From Halorubrum persicum (GTDB lineage: Archaea; Halobacteriota; Halobacteria; Halobacteriales; Haloferacaceae): a stretch of DNA of 64,000 nucleotides. The DNA is taken from NCBI RefSeq assembly GCF_002727125.1, contig NZ_NHOA01000009.1, positions 1 through 64,000 of the forward strand, given 5' to 3'. The notes under the pieces are model-generated. The model was not told where the DNA came from. It did not search any database and saw only the letters and a list, made by a program, of their open reading frames with translations. The first letter of the stretch is position 1. Every line of letters begins with the position of its first letter. A program made the position numbers and the translations under genes. Positions 7,813 to 15,540 of the stretch are shown here, piece by piece.

Positions 7813-9537
7813 ATGTCGGCGATCGCCTCCCTCTTCCGGAACGACTACGGGTCGGACGGCTTCCGAACCTGTTCGGTGACCGGACTCGACATCCACCGAT
7901 CCGTGGAGAACTACGTGAAGCTGTTCGGACTGACCGCGGTGATCGCGCTCGCGGTCGGCGGGAGCTTCGCGTTCTCCGTCGCGATGACGCGTTGGGAGTT
8001 CGTCGGCCTCCTCGACCCGAGCAGCTACTACACGCATCTGAGCATACACGCGTGGAACCTGCTCATCTTCTGGATGGTGTTCATGGAGATCGCCGTCCTC
8101 TACGTCGGCGGTCCGATGGTGCTCGGCCGGAAGCTCCCGCTCCGTCGGCTCGCGACCCTCGGTTGGGTCACGATGGTGGCCGGGGCGATCGGCGTGAACG
8201 CGTCCATCTGGCTGGCCGAAGCGCCCAACGAGGCGCCGCTGTTGACGGCGTACGTCCCGCTTCCCGTCACGCCGTGGTTCTACGGCACGGCGATCCTCTT
8301 CCTGCTGGGGGCCACGATCGCGGCGGTCCCGTTCTTCGCGACGATCTGGACGGCGACCCGCGACAGCAGCAGAACCCTCCCGCTCGTCGCCTTCGGCGCG
8401 TTCGTCACCGGGATCATCGCCGTGGAGGCGATCCTCGGCGGGATCGCCGCGTTCGCGTACGCGCTCGCCTGGCGGATCGACCTCATCGCCTCGGTGGACC
8501 CGGGGATCTATCGGCAGCTCTACTGGATCGTCGGCCACGGGACACAGCAGATCAACCTGCTCGCGATGATCACGGTGTGGTACTTCCTGACGCACGTGGT
8601 GGGCGGCGCGGTGGTGATCTCCGAGAAGGTCTCGCGGACCGCCTTCATCCTCTACCTCTTCTTCATCAACCTCGGGGCGGCCCACCACCTGCTCGTCGAC
8701 CCCGGTATGTCCGCGGGGTGGCGCATCTGGAACACCTCCTACGCCTTCTACGGGGCGGCCTTCGCGAGCATGATCCACGCGTTCGCGATCCCGGCGGGCA
8801 TCGAGGCCGGTCGGCGGCGGCGGGGACAGGGCGGCGGGCTCTTCGGCTGGCTCACCTCCGCGCCGTGGCGAAACCCCGTCTTCGCCTCGACGATCTTCAG
8901 CATCATCCTCTTCGGGTTCCTCGGCGGGATCACCGGCGTCGTGATGGGGCAGGTGCAGGTGAACATGACCTGGCACAACACCCTCGCGACGGTCGGTCAC
9001 TTCCACGCGACCGTCGCGCTCGGGACGACGCTCGCGTTCTTCGGGCTCGTCCTCTTCGTCATCAAGACGATGTTCCGCCGTGACTACGTCTCGGACACGC
9101 TGGCGAGCGCGATCCCGTACGCCTACGGGGCCGCGATGAGCGTCGCCACGCTGATGTTGATGTACGCCGGGATCCTCTACGGCGTGCCGCGCCGGACCGC
9201 CGAGGCCGTCAGGAACATCCCCGGCTCGGAGTTCAGCTTCTCGGCCGCGATCCCGATATTCATGATCTTCGGGGTCTTCGCGCTCCTGGCCATCCTCTCC
9301 GGCGTCCTGTTCGTCGGCGTCTCGGTCGGCTCGCTGCTGTTCGGCGGTCGGCTCCCCGCCGGCGACGACGGCGGGATGTTGCCCGAGGGCGGGCTCCACG
9401 CCGACGGCGGAGAGCCGATCCACGCGGTCGAACTCCGCGGGACCTTCGCGCTCTGTCTGATCTTCCTCGGCGTCTTCGCCGCCGTCTACGTGTTGAACTG
9501 GTACCTCCTGACCCAGCTGTGGGCGATCGGCGCGTAG
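7813..9537 (+). CDS. heme-copper oxidoreductase subunit I lacking the active-site tyrosine; candidate NO reductase
   Basis: This 574-aa protein has about 13-14 membrane helices and all six metal-ligand histidines: H79 for the low-spin heme, H242, H291 and H292 for CuB, and H396 and H398 for the two hemes. In oxygen reductases of the A and B families the first CuB histidine is followed four residues later by a tyrosine that cross-links to it (HPxVY). Here the stretch is HGTQQ (242-246), with Gln at the tyrosine position. The Glu-rich segment of classical cNOR/qNOR is also absent. Neighbouring genes encode a CuA subunit, heme O synthase and nirK. I infer a non-classical NO reductase of the CuA-linked kind (families such as sNOR, gNOR or nNOR). 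Automated annotation would call it cytochrome c oxidase subunit I. Confidence 0.85.
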   Translation: MSAIASLFRNDYGSDGFRTCSVTGLDIHRSVENYVKLFGLTAVIALAVGGSFAFSVAMTRWEFVGLLDPSSYYTHLSIHAWNLLIFWMVFMEIAVLYVGGPMVLGRKLPLRRLATLGWVTMVAGAIGVNASIWLAEAPNEAPLLTAYVPLPVTPWFYGTAILFLLGATIAAVPFFATIWTATRDSSRTLPLVAFGAFVTGIIAVEAILGGIAAFAYALAWRIDLIASVDPGIYRQLYWIVGHGTQQINLLAMITVWYFLTHVVGGAVVISEKVSRTAFILYLFFINLGAAHHLLVDPGMSAGWRIWNTSYAFYGAAFASMIHAFAIPAGIEAGRRRRGQGGGLFGWLTSAPWRNPVFASTIFSIILFGFLGGITGVVMGQVQVNMTWHNTLATVGHFHATVALGTTLAFFGLVLFVIKTMFRRDYVSDTLASAIPYAYGAAMSVATLMLMYAGILYGVPRRTAEAVRNIPGSEFSFSAAIPIFMIFGVFALLAILSGVLFVGVSVGSLLFGGRLPAGDDGGMLPEGGLHADGGEPIHAVELRGTFALCLIFLGVFAAVYVLNWYLLTQLWAIGA

Positions 9538-9622
9538 GCGCCGACCGTCCGGACCACCGTCTGCTCTCACGCCCGAACGACCGACCCGATCGCCGCCCGA
9601 CCGACAACGAGACATCCCACGA

Positions 9623-10312
9623 ATGACCGACGCTTCCCGACCGACGACCCGGACGCGACTCGGCGGTATCGTACGCCAGGCGTGGCGCGACTTCCTGAGC
9701 GTGTACTACGCGAACACGCCCGTCTGGCGCTGGCTCAAGAGCGGCGCGCTCGTCTTCCTCGGGTTCTTCCTGTGGATGGGCGGGAACGTCCTGACGGCGT
9801 ACTGGACCGAGGCGATCGCGCTCCGGTACGCGATCGCGTACGGCTTCGTCCTGATCGGGTGGGGGCCGCTCACGCACCTGCTCGTCGTGCCGGCGGTGAT
9901 CCGACTGCGCCGCACCGCGGAGAACCCCACCGTCAGGCGGATCGCCCGCAACGGGTCGACGATCAACTTCACGACGTTCCTCGTGATCGTCGCGCTCGTG
10001 GGAACCCTCGCGCCGGGCGTGATGCTGCTCGACTTCTCGTCCGGCTTCGGCGCCGACGGCGGCGACGTGACGGCGGACCTCGTCTGCGAGACGGGCGGCG
10101 ACCCGATCACCTGCGAACTCGAGACCGCCGAGGGGGTCGACCACGTGGTGCTCCTCTCGGGGGGCGAGGAGATCGACCGCAGCGGCGAGCCGCCGTACGC
10201 GGTCTCGGCGCCCCGCGAGTCGCTCTCCGACGGCCCCTCCGGGGCGCAGTTCGTGGTCGAGCTCCGGGGCCTGAACGGCGAGACCCTCCGTCGGTTCGTT
10301 CGGACGGTCTGA
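9623..10312 (+). CDS. three-helix membrane protein with exported C-terminal domain, companion of the heme-copper operon
   Basis: I do not recognise this 229-aa protein. It has hydrophobic helices at about 39-57, 66-90 and 112-134 and a C-terminal domain of about 90 residues expected outside the cell. That domain has two cysteines eleven residues apart (VCETGGDPITCEL) that could form a disulfide. It follows the subunit I gene by 85 bp in the same direction, and it ends before the convergent Cu-ATPase gene. An accessory subunit or assembly factor of the preceding enzyme is the simplest reading, but there is no motif proof. Confidence 0.65.
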   Translation: MTDASRPTTRTRLGGIVRQAWRDFLSVYYANTPVWRWLKSGALVFLGFFLWMGGNVLTAYWTEAIALRYAIAYGFVLIGWGPLTHLLVVPAVIRLRRTAENPTVRRIARNGSTINFTTFLVIVALVGTLAPGVMLLDFSSGFGADGGDVTADLVCETGGDPITCELETAEGVDHVVLLSGGEEIDRSGEPPYAVSAPRESLSDGPSGAQFVVELRGLNGETLRRFVRTV

Positions 10313-10328
10313 GGGGGCGTCGGACTGC

Positions 10329-10343
10329 CCACCGCTCCGGTGG
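10329..10343. terminator. short hairpin between convergent genes
   Basis: A perfect 6-bp stem (10329-10334 with 10338-10343, loop CTC) lies in the 53-bp gap between the stops of the membrane-protein gene and the convergent Cu-ATPase gene. It could serve both transcripts. Confidence 0.3.
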
Positions 10344-10365
10344 TGCGGGGCCGACCCCTCGCGTC

Positions 10366-12948
10366 TCACTCCCGGAGCACCGACCGCGTCGAGTTCGTCA
10401 CGACGATCCCGCTGCTGGCGGCCATCGCCAGGGCGGCGAAGAAGGGGTTGAGCGCTCCCGCGACCGCGAGCGGGATCGCCACCGCGTTGTAACACAGCGC
10501 CCACGCCACGTTCTCTCGGATGCGCCGCCGCGTCCCCGCCGCGAGGTCGAACACGGTCTCGACCGCCCGGAGGTCCTCACCGGCGATCACGACATCCGCG
10601 GCCTCGACGGCGCGAGCCGTCCCGTCGCCCATCGCGATGCCGAGGTCGGCCGCCGCGAGCGCCGGCGCGTCGTTGGTGCCGTCGCCCACCATCACGGTGG
10701 GCCCGGCGGCGGCGAACCCGCGGATCGCCTCGAGCTTCCCGTCCGGCGGCACGCCGGCGAAGACCTCGTCCACCGCGGGGTGGTGCCGGAACCGGTCGGC
10801 CCGCGGGCCTTCGTCGCCGGTCAGGACTGCCACCTCCCGGTCGGCGAACGCTTCGAGGGCCGCCGTCCAGCCGGCTCGGTCGCGGTCCTCGACGGCGATC
10901 ACGCCGCGGGCGGCGCCGTTCCATCCCACCACGACCGGCAGGGCGCCCCGATCGGCGACGGTATCGACGCGCTCCCGCAGATCCTCGGGGAGCGGATCGC
11001 ACTCGCGTTCGACGAGATCGGCGGTCCCGACGACGACGCGCGAACCGGGGGGCCGGGAATCGGACTCCCCGCCGTCGCCGGCGGCGAGCGTCCCGGAGAT
11101 GCCGGCGCCGGGATGGCGGGTGAACGACTCCACCCGCGTCTCTCGTGGGCGATCGTCGATCGGAGGGCGATCGTCGGTCGGTGGGCGGTCGTCTGTCACC
11201 ACCTGATCGCCCGCCGCAGCCTCCCGGATCGCGTCCGCGACGGGGTGGTCGGCGCGGCGTTCGACCGCGGCGGCGCGCCGAAGCGTCCGGTCGTCGCCGT
11301 ACGTGGCGCTGACGCGCATCTCCCCCGCGGTGAGCGTCCCGGTCTTGTCGAACACGACCGTCTCGGCGTCCCGAGCCACCTCGAACACCGAGGCGTCCGT
11401 GACGACAACGCCGCGATCGAGCGCGTCGCGGAGCCCGCCGGAGACGGCGAGCGGGGTCGCGAGCCCCATCGCGCACGGACAGGAGACAACGAGGACGGTC
11501 AGTCCGGCGAGCATCGCGCCGGCGATCGGTCCGCCGGTCACGAGCCGCCAGCCGGCGACGAGCAGCCCGATCGTCAACACGACCGGCACGAACACCGTGG
11601 CGAGCGCGTCGACGAACCGCTGGATACCGGGGGTCGCGGTCTGGACCTCCCAGAGGGCGGCGGCGAGGCGGTCCGCGGTGCTCTCGGCGTCCTCCCCGAC
11701 CGCCATCACGATCGCGCCGGCCGACTCGTCCGCTCCGCCGTCGGCCGCCCGGACATCGCCGAGGAGCGTCGCGCCGCCGATGACGGTCTCGCCGGGCTCC
11801 TTTCGCACCGGCAGCGACTCGCCGGTGAGCACGGACTCGTCGACGTCGGCGGTCCCCTCGATCACGGTGCCGTCGATCGGCACGCGTTCGCCGGGCGTGA
11901 CCCGGACTCGGTCGCCCGGCTCGAGGTCCGCGATCGGGACGGTTTCGGCGCCGGCGTCGGTCACGCGCGTCGCCGACTCGACGCGAGCGGCCGTGGCGGT
12001 TTCGAGGAGGTCGTTCGCCCGCGCGCGGACTCGGCCCTCGTAGTACCGCCCGAGCGAGACGACCATCACGACCGCGACCGTGACGTCGTAGTACAGGTGC
12101 GTGCTGCCGGTCGCGAGCGCGAGGGTGCTGTACGCGTACGCGGACAGCGCGGCCACCGCGACGAGCAGGTCCATGTTCGGCCGACGCGCCCGGACGCTCA
12201 CGTACGCGCCGCGGAGGAGCGGCGCCCCCGTGTACGCCAGCAGGACGGTCGTCAGGAGGGCGATGAACGCCAGCGGCAGATACCGCCCCGCGGCGGTGGT
12301 CGTGTCGATCGCGAGGACGTTGGTCTCGACGCCGAGGTAGCTCGGGTACAGCGACAGGACGTACCACGGCATGATCAACACCGCGAGGAAGCCGCCGACC
12401 GCGAGCCGCTCGACCGTTCGGTCTGCCGGGCTCGCCTCACCCTGGCCGGCGTCTGTACCCGCATCGCGACCGCTCTCCGTCGCCGACCCGTCCCGAAACC
12501 GGAGCGTGTAGCCGTATCCGGAGAGCGCCGTCGGGAGCGCCGCGCGCGCGATCTCCTCCGGATCGTAGACGACCCGAGCGGTCTCGGTCCCGTAGTTGGC
12601 ATCGACCGCGTGCACGCCCGCCCGATCGTCGCCGCGCAGGTCGAGGAACGCCTCGCAGGTGGTACAGTGCATCCCGTCGACCGCCAGATAGGCCTCGGCC
12701 GCGTCCGACGGGGGCGCCGACTCGGGCGCCGCGTGGTCGTCTCCGGCCGGCGCACGGTCTTCTCCGGCCACCGCTCCTTCGGTCCGGCTCCCCTCCGTCT
12801 CGTCGTCGTTCGCCGCGTCGCCGCCGTCCGCCTCGTCGAGTCGGCGAGCCACCTCCAGACAGCCGCGACAGCAGAACTCGCCGTCGACGCCGGGCGTCGT
12901 GACGGGCGGGTCCGGGGTCGGGAGATCACAGAGCCGACAGTCGGCCAT
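10366..12948 (-). CDS. copper-type P1B ATPase with CcoI/FixI-like Cys-rich N-terminus
   Basis: This 860-aa heavy-metal pump couples ATP hydrolysis to copper movement across the membrane. Domains in order are: a Cys-rich zinc/copper-binding head (CRLCDLP and FCCRGCLEV); an HMA-like domain with GMHCTTC; membrane helices with the metal-selectivity motif SCPCAMGLATPLA; the phosphorylation motif VFDKTGTLT; the nucleotide-domain HP in RRADHPVADAI; and VGDGTNDAPALA in the hinge. The Cys-rich head plus HMA is the layout of CcoI/FixI/CtpA pumps that load copper into heme-copper enzymes. That fits the adjacent CuA/CuB enzyme and nirK. The ATG at 12948 (MADCRLCDL) is preferred to the one seven codons upstream. 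A CGAACGTGTTCG palindrome lies 39 bp before it. Confidence 0.9.
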   Translation of the reverse strand: MADCRLCDLPTPDPPVTTPGVDGEFCCRGCLEVARRLDEADGGDAANDDETEGSRTEGAVAGEDRAPAGDDHAAPESAPPSDAAEAYLAVDGMHCTTCEAFLDLRGDDRAGVHAVDANYGTETARVVYDPEEIARAALPTALSGYGYTLRFRDGSATESGRDAGTDAGQGEASPADRTVERLAVGGFLAVLIMPWYVLSLYPSYLGVETNVLAIDTTTAAGRYLPLAFIALLTTVLLAYTGAPLLRGAYVSVRARRPNMDLLVAVAALSAYAYSTLALATGSTHLYYDVTVAVVMVVSLGRYYEGRVRARANDLLETATAARVESATRVTDAGAETVPIADLEPGDRVRVTPGERVPIDGTVIEGTADVDESVLTGESLPVRKEPGETVIGGATLLGDVRAADGGADESAGAIVMAVGEDAESTADRLAAALWEVQTATPGIQRFVDALATVFVPVVLTIGLLVAGWRLVTGGPIAGAMLAGLTVLVVSCPCAMGLATPLAVSGGLRDALDRGVVVTDASVFEVARDAETVVFDKTGTLTAGEMRVSATYGDDRTLRRAAAVERRADHPVADAIREAAAGDQVVTDDRPPTDDRPPIDDRPRETRVESFTRHPGAGISGTLAAGDGGESDSRPPGSRVVVGTADLVERECDPLPEDLRERVDTVADRGALPVVVGWNGAARGVIAVEDRDRAGWTAALEAFADREVAVLTGDEGPRADRFRHHPAVDEVFAGVPPDGKLEAIRGFAAAGPTVMVGDGTNDAPALAAADLGIAMGDGTARAVEAADVVIAGEDLRAVETVFDLAAGTRRRIRENVAWALCYNAVAIPLAVAGALNPFFAALAMAASSGIVVTNSTRSVLRE

Positions 12949-12986
12949 CAGTCGTGATCGGTCGGCCACCCACGAGACCCTATTCG

Positions 12987-12998
12987 CGAACGTGTTCG
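12987..12998. promoter_or_regulatory. palindromic operator candidate CGAACGTGTTCG
   Basis: This CGAA-N4-TTCG palindrome lies 39-50 bp upstream of the Cu-ATPase start on the minus strand, just beyond the TATA position. It has the same two half-sites and spacing as the ctaB site at 5554-5565. Confidence 0.5.
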
Positions 12999-13112
12999 GG
13001 CCTTCGCCGACGATCGGCGACGCGGCCGGGTGGGGATCGGTCGGCGCCGCGACCCGTCGGGCCCGGAAGCGGCGGGCCCCGTTCCGTGCTGAGACGGGTA
13101 TAAGCCCGCCTC

Positions 13113-13125
13113 CCGAATAGTTCGG
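13113..13125. promoter_or_regulatory. palindrome CCGAATAGTTCGG
   Basis: This perfect 5+3+5 palindrome carries the same CGAA/TTCG half-sites but with a 3-bp spacer. It lies between the Cu-ATPase and regulator genes, close to a TATA-like element at 13097-13104, and may be an autoregulatory site. Confidence 0.35.
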
Positions 13126-13316
13126 CTGGTCGCGTCAGCGGGCGGGAACGTCCGGTGTCACCTTCCAATCTCGGACCCCACGTGAGATCGTCCGACGATG
13201 GTTGAACACGCCCTCGACCGACGACGCGTCACGCTCACGACCCGGCGGTCGGGGAGGGGACGCCCGCTCCCGCGACCGCGGTCCGAACCAGCGCCGGCTG
13301 CCGGCGGAGGAGACCG

Positions 13317-13976
13317 ATGACACAGGCACGCCTCGTCGTCGAGCTTCCGGACGGCCCGTGGGCGGCCGACGTGTCCCGCGAGTTCCCGGAGGCGACGTTT
13401 CGGGTGATCGCGGGGCTCCCCGGGGACGGCCCGGGGTTCGCGCTCGTGTGGATAACCGCCCCGGAGGTCGAAGCGGTGCTCGAGGCGATGGAGTCGCACC
13501 CGTCCGTCACCGAGACCTCGGTCGTGGGGCGGGCCGACCGTGAGGTTACGGTGCAGTTCGAAACCTCGGCGCCGCTGCTGCTCCTCGCGGCGAAGCGATC
13601 CGGCGTCCCCTTCGAGATGCCCGTCGAGATCAGCGACGGCGACGCGATCATCGACGTCACCGGCGCCCACGACCGGATCTCGGAGCTGGGCCGGCAGTTC
13701 GACGACCTCGGCCTGGAGTTCCGCGTCAAGCACGTCCAGGAGCGGCTGCAGGCGAGCCAGCTCCTGACCGAGACCGAACAGGAGCTGCTCCTCAGCGCGA
13801 TCGAGGAGGGGTACTACGACACGCCGCGAACCTGCTCGCTCACCGACCTGGCCGACTGCGCCGGATTCGCGAAGTCCACCTGCAGCGAGGCGCTCCACCG
13901 CGCGGAAGAGGTCGCCGTCAAGCGGTTCGCCGAGGACCTTCCGCCGCAGGCCGACGCCGACGAAGCGACCGAGTGA
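13317..13976 (+). CDS. HTH-10 (Bat-type) transcriptional regulator, NarO-like candidate for denitrification control
   Basis: This 219-aa haloarchaeal regulator has an N-terminal sensory domain of about 150 residues. The C-terminal HTH-10 domain (about 155-210) begins LTETEQELLLSAIEEGYYD and contains LADCAGFAKSTCSEALHRAEE. Three cysteines fall in or beside the helix-turn-helix (TCSLTDLADC and STC), which could sense redox state or bind metal. In Haloferax volcanii, NarO, a regulator of this class, controls nitrate respiration. The position of this gene between a copper pump and nirK makes an equivalent role plausible. The sensory domain does not name a ligand. The CGAA/TTCG palindromes around it are the natural candidate targets. 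Confidence 0.78.
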   Translation: MTQARLVVELPDGPWAADVSREFPEATFRVIAGLPGDGPGFALVWITAPEVEAVLEAMESHPSVTETSVVGRADREVTVQFETSAPLLLLAAKRSGVPFEMPVEISDGDAIIDVTGAHDRISELGRQFDDLGLEFRVKHVQERLQASQLLTETEQELLLSAIEEGYYDTPRTCSLTDLADCAGFAKSTCSEALHRAEEVAVKRFAEDLPPQADADEATE

Positions 13977-14057
13977 CGCCCGCCCCCGCGCCGAACCCGC
14001 GATCGCACCGGGACTCCCCGGGGAGCGAGCGGGTTCGGCCGCCGTCCGCTCGCCCCC

Positions 14058-14092
14058 GAACATCCTTTAAGTAAAATCGGGCGATGATGTTC
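14058..14092. promoter_or_regulatory. inverted repeat GAACATC...GATGTTC upstream of nirK
   Basis: Seven-base arms (14058-14064 and 14086-14092) flank a TATA-like TTTAAGTAAAA (about 14066-14076). The left arm is part of CGAACAT, the half-site also present before ctaB and the heme-copper operon. A second AT-rich TATA candidate (ATTATA, about 14127) lies nearer the gene, which has a GGAGG ribosome-binding site. Confidence 0.4.
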
Positions 14093-14171
14093 AGGAATTC
14101 GCCCACAAAATGAGAATAATTGTGCAATTATACAGAGTATAACTGTCTATCCACAACCGGAGGCAGAGACA

Positions 14172-15272
14172 ATGACGCTACTCCCCAACATCGAACGGCG
14201 CTCGTTCCTGAAAGCCGCGGGCCTCGGCGGGGTCGCCGCGCTCGCCGGCTGTGCCGAGGACAGTACGGACGCCGCGGCGTCGACCACGTCGGCCCAAACG
14301 TCGGACTCGTCCGGCGCCGCGTCGGTCGACGTGGACAGGATCGCCGCGGATCCGACTGACGTGCCGGACCCGGTCGACTGGAGCCAGCCGCGCACGCACG
14401 ACGTGACCCTCGAGACGCAGGAGCTGACCGCCGAGATCGAGCCCGGCGTCACCTTCGACTACATGACCTTCGAGGGTCGGGTTCCGGGGCCGATGGTCCG
14501 CGTCCGCCGGGGCGACACGGTGAACCTCACGCTGCGGAACCCCGAGAGCAGCAAGATGCCGCACAACATCGACTTCCACGCCGTCTACGGGCCCGGCGGC
14601 GGGGCCGACGCGACGACGATCGCGCCGGGCGAGGAGGCCACGATCGAGTTCAAGGCCACCTACCCCGGCGTCCACATCTACCACTGTGCGGTCCCGAACA
14701 TGGACCACCACATCAGCGCGGGCATGTTCGGTGCCATCCTCGTCGAGCCGAAAGGAGGGCTTCCGGAGGTCGACCGCGAGCTCTACCTCGGCCAGCACGA
14801 GATCTACACGGACAAGGCGGCGGGCAAGGAGGGCCACCACAAGTTCAGCCTCGAGGCCGCCAAATCCGAGGACCCGACCTACGTGACCTACAACGGCGAG
14901 GCGTACGCCTTCACCGAGTCGGGGTACGGTCGGATCCAGGTCGAGCAGGACGAGCGGATCCGGGTCTTCATGTCCAACGGCGGCCCGAACCTCAGCAGCT
15001 CGTGGCACGCGATCGGCAACGTCTGGGACAAGCTCTACCGGGACGGCGACCTCGTCTCGGACCCCGCCCGGTTCGTGGAGACGACGCCGGTCAGGCCCGG
15101 CACCGTCACCGCCGCCGAGATCAAGACGCCGGTGCCCGGTCCGATCAAGCTCGTCGATCACTCGCTGACTCGGGTCGTCCGCAAGGGGGTTCTCGGTGTC
15201 CTCGACGTGCAGGGCGAGCAGAGACCGGACATCTACGACCCCAATCCCAACGGCGATTCCGGCGGCGAGTGA
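14172..15272 (+). CDS. nirK: copper-containing nitrite reductase (NO-forming)
   Basis: This 366-aa exported two-domain cupredoxin reduces nitrite to NO. A twin-arginine signal (ERRSFLKAAG) is followed by a lipobox-like LAGC, so it is probably lipid-anchored outside the cell. Type 1 copper ligands are H131, C172, H180 and M185. Type 2 ligands are H136, H171 and H330, and the catalytic pair is D134 and H279. All are present, so the enzyme should be active. It follows the HTH-10 regulator and shares the region with a candidate NO reductase, which would remove its toxic product. A GGAGG sequence 9 nt before the ATG indicates a leadered transcript. Confidence 0.95.
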   Translation: MTLLPNIERRSFLKAAGLGGVAALAGCAEDSTDAAASTTSAQTSDSSGAASVDVDRIAADPTDVPDPVDWSQPRTHDVTLETQELTAEIEPGVTFDYMTFEGRVPGPMVRVRRGDTVNLTLRNPESSKMPHNIDFHAVYGPGGGADATTIAPGEEATIEFKATYPGVHIYHCAVPNMDHHISAGMFGAILVEPKGGLPEVDRELYLGQHEIYTDKAAGKEGHHKFSLEAAKSEDPTYVTYNGEAYAFTESGYGRIQVEQDERIRVFMSNGGPNLSSSWHAIGNVWDKLYRDGDLVSDPARFVETTPVRPGTVTAAEIKTPVPGPIKLVDHSLTRVVRKGVLGVLDVQGEQRPDIYDPNPNGDSGGE

Positions 15273-15380
15273 TCGCCGCTGGACGGCTCACCGCCCACGA
15301 TAAGAACCCCCCCCACGGCCCGACCGAGGTCACCGACCGCTCGTGAGCCGCGTGGTCCACACGAGACTGTTCGGCGTGCA

Positions 15381-15391
15381 CGAAACATTCG
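15381..15391. promoter_or_regulatory. palindrome CGAAACATTCG downstream of nirK
   Basis: The half-sites CGAA and TTCG are separated by 3 bp, like the site at 13113-13125. It lies 150 bp before the DUF4382 gene, whose own TATA (ATTATA, about 15507) is closer to its start, so a direct role is uncertain. Confidence 0.3.
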
Positions 15392-15540
15392 AAAGTACAA
15401 CATTTCACCGTTTCCTCGCGGGAAAAGCGTTCAACGGTGCCGAAAAAAGGGATGTGCGTGGTGAAACCGAGTTGATCGGCGCTGATTCGGACGGAGTATC
15501 TTCCCATTATACCCCGTCGGGACGCGTTCGATGAATCAGT

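Larger units (their letters stand above)
12949..13316. other. divergent intergenic region between the Cu-ATPase and the HTH-10 regulator
   Basis: This is a 368-bp control region. It holds the palindromes at 12987-12998 and 13113-13125 and a TATA-like GGTATAAG (13097-13104) inside a short GC-clamped inverted repeat. I see no convincing gene. A 40-codon frame at 13198-13320 is basic and low-complexity, and I do not accept it. Confidence 0.5.

Noticed and set aside
7813-9537. Ordinary cytochrome c oxidase subunit I
   Set aside because: The histidine ligands fit, but the cross-linking tyrosine position is Gln (HGTQQ), and the gene lies near nirK. I therefore did not accept the default oxygen-reductase label.
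13198-13320. 40-codon frame ending in ATGA overlap with the HTH-10 regulator start
   Set aside because: The product is basic and rich in Arg and Pro, unlike haloarchaeal proteins. The overlap alone is weak evidence.
15343-15534. 63-aa frame between nirK and the DUF4382 gene
   Set aside because: There is no good start signal, the composition is basic and mixed, and it overlaps the promoter of the DUF4382 gene.
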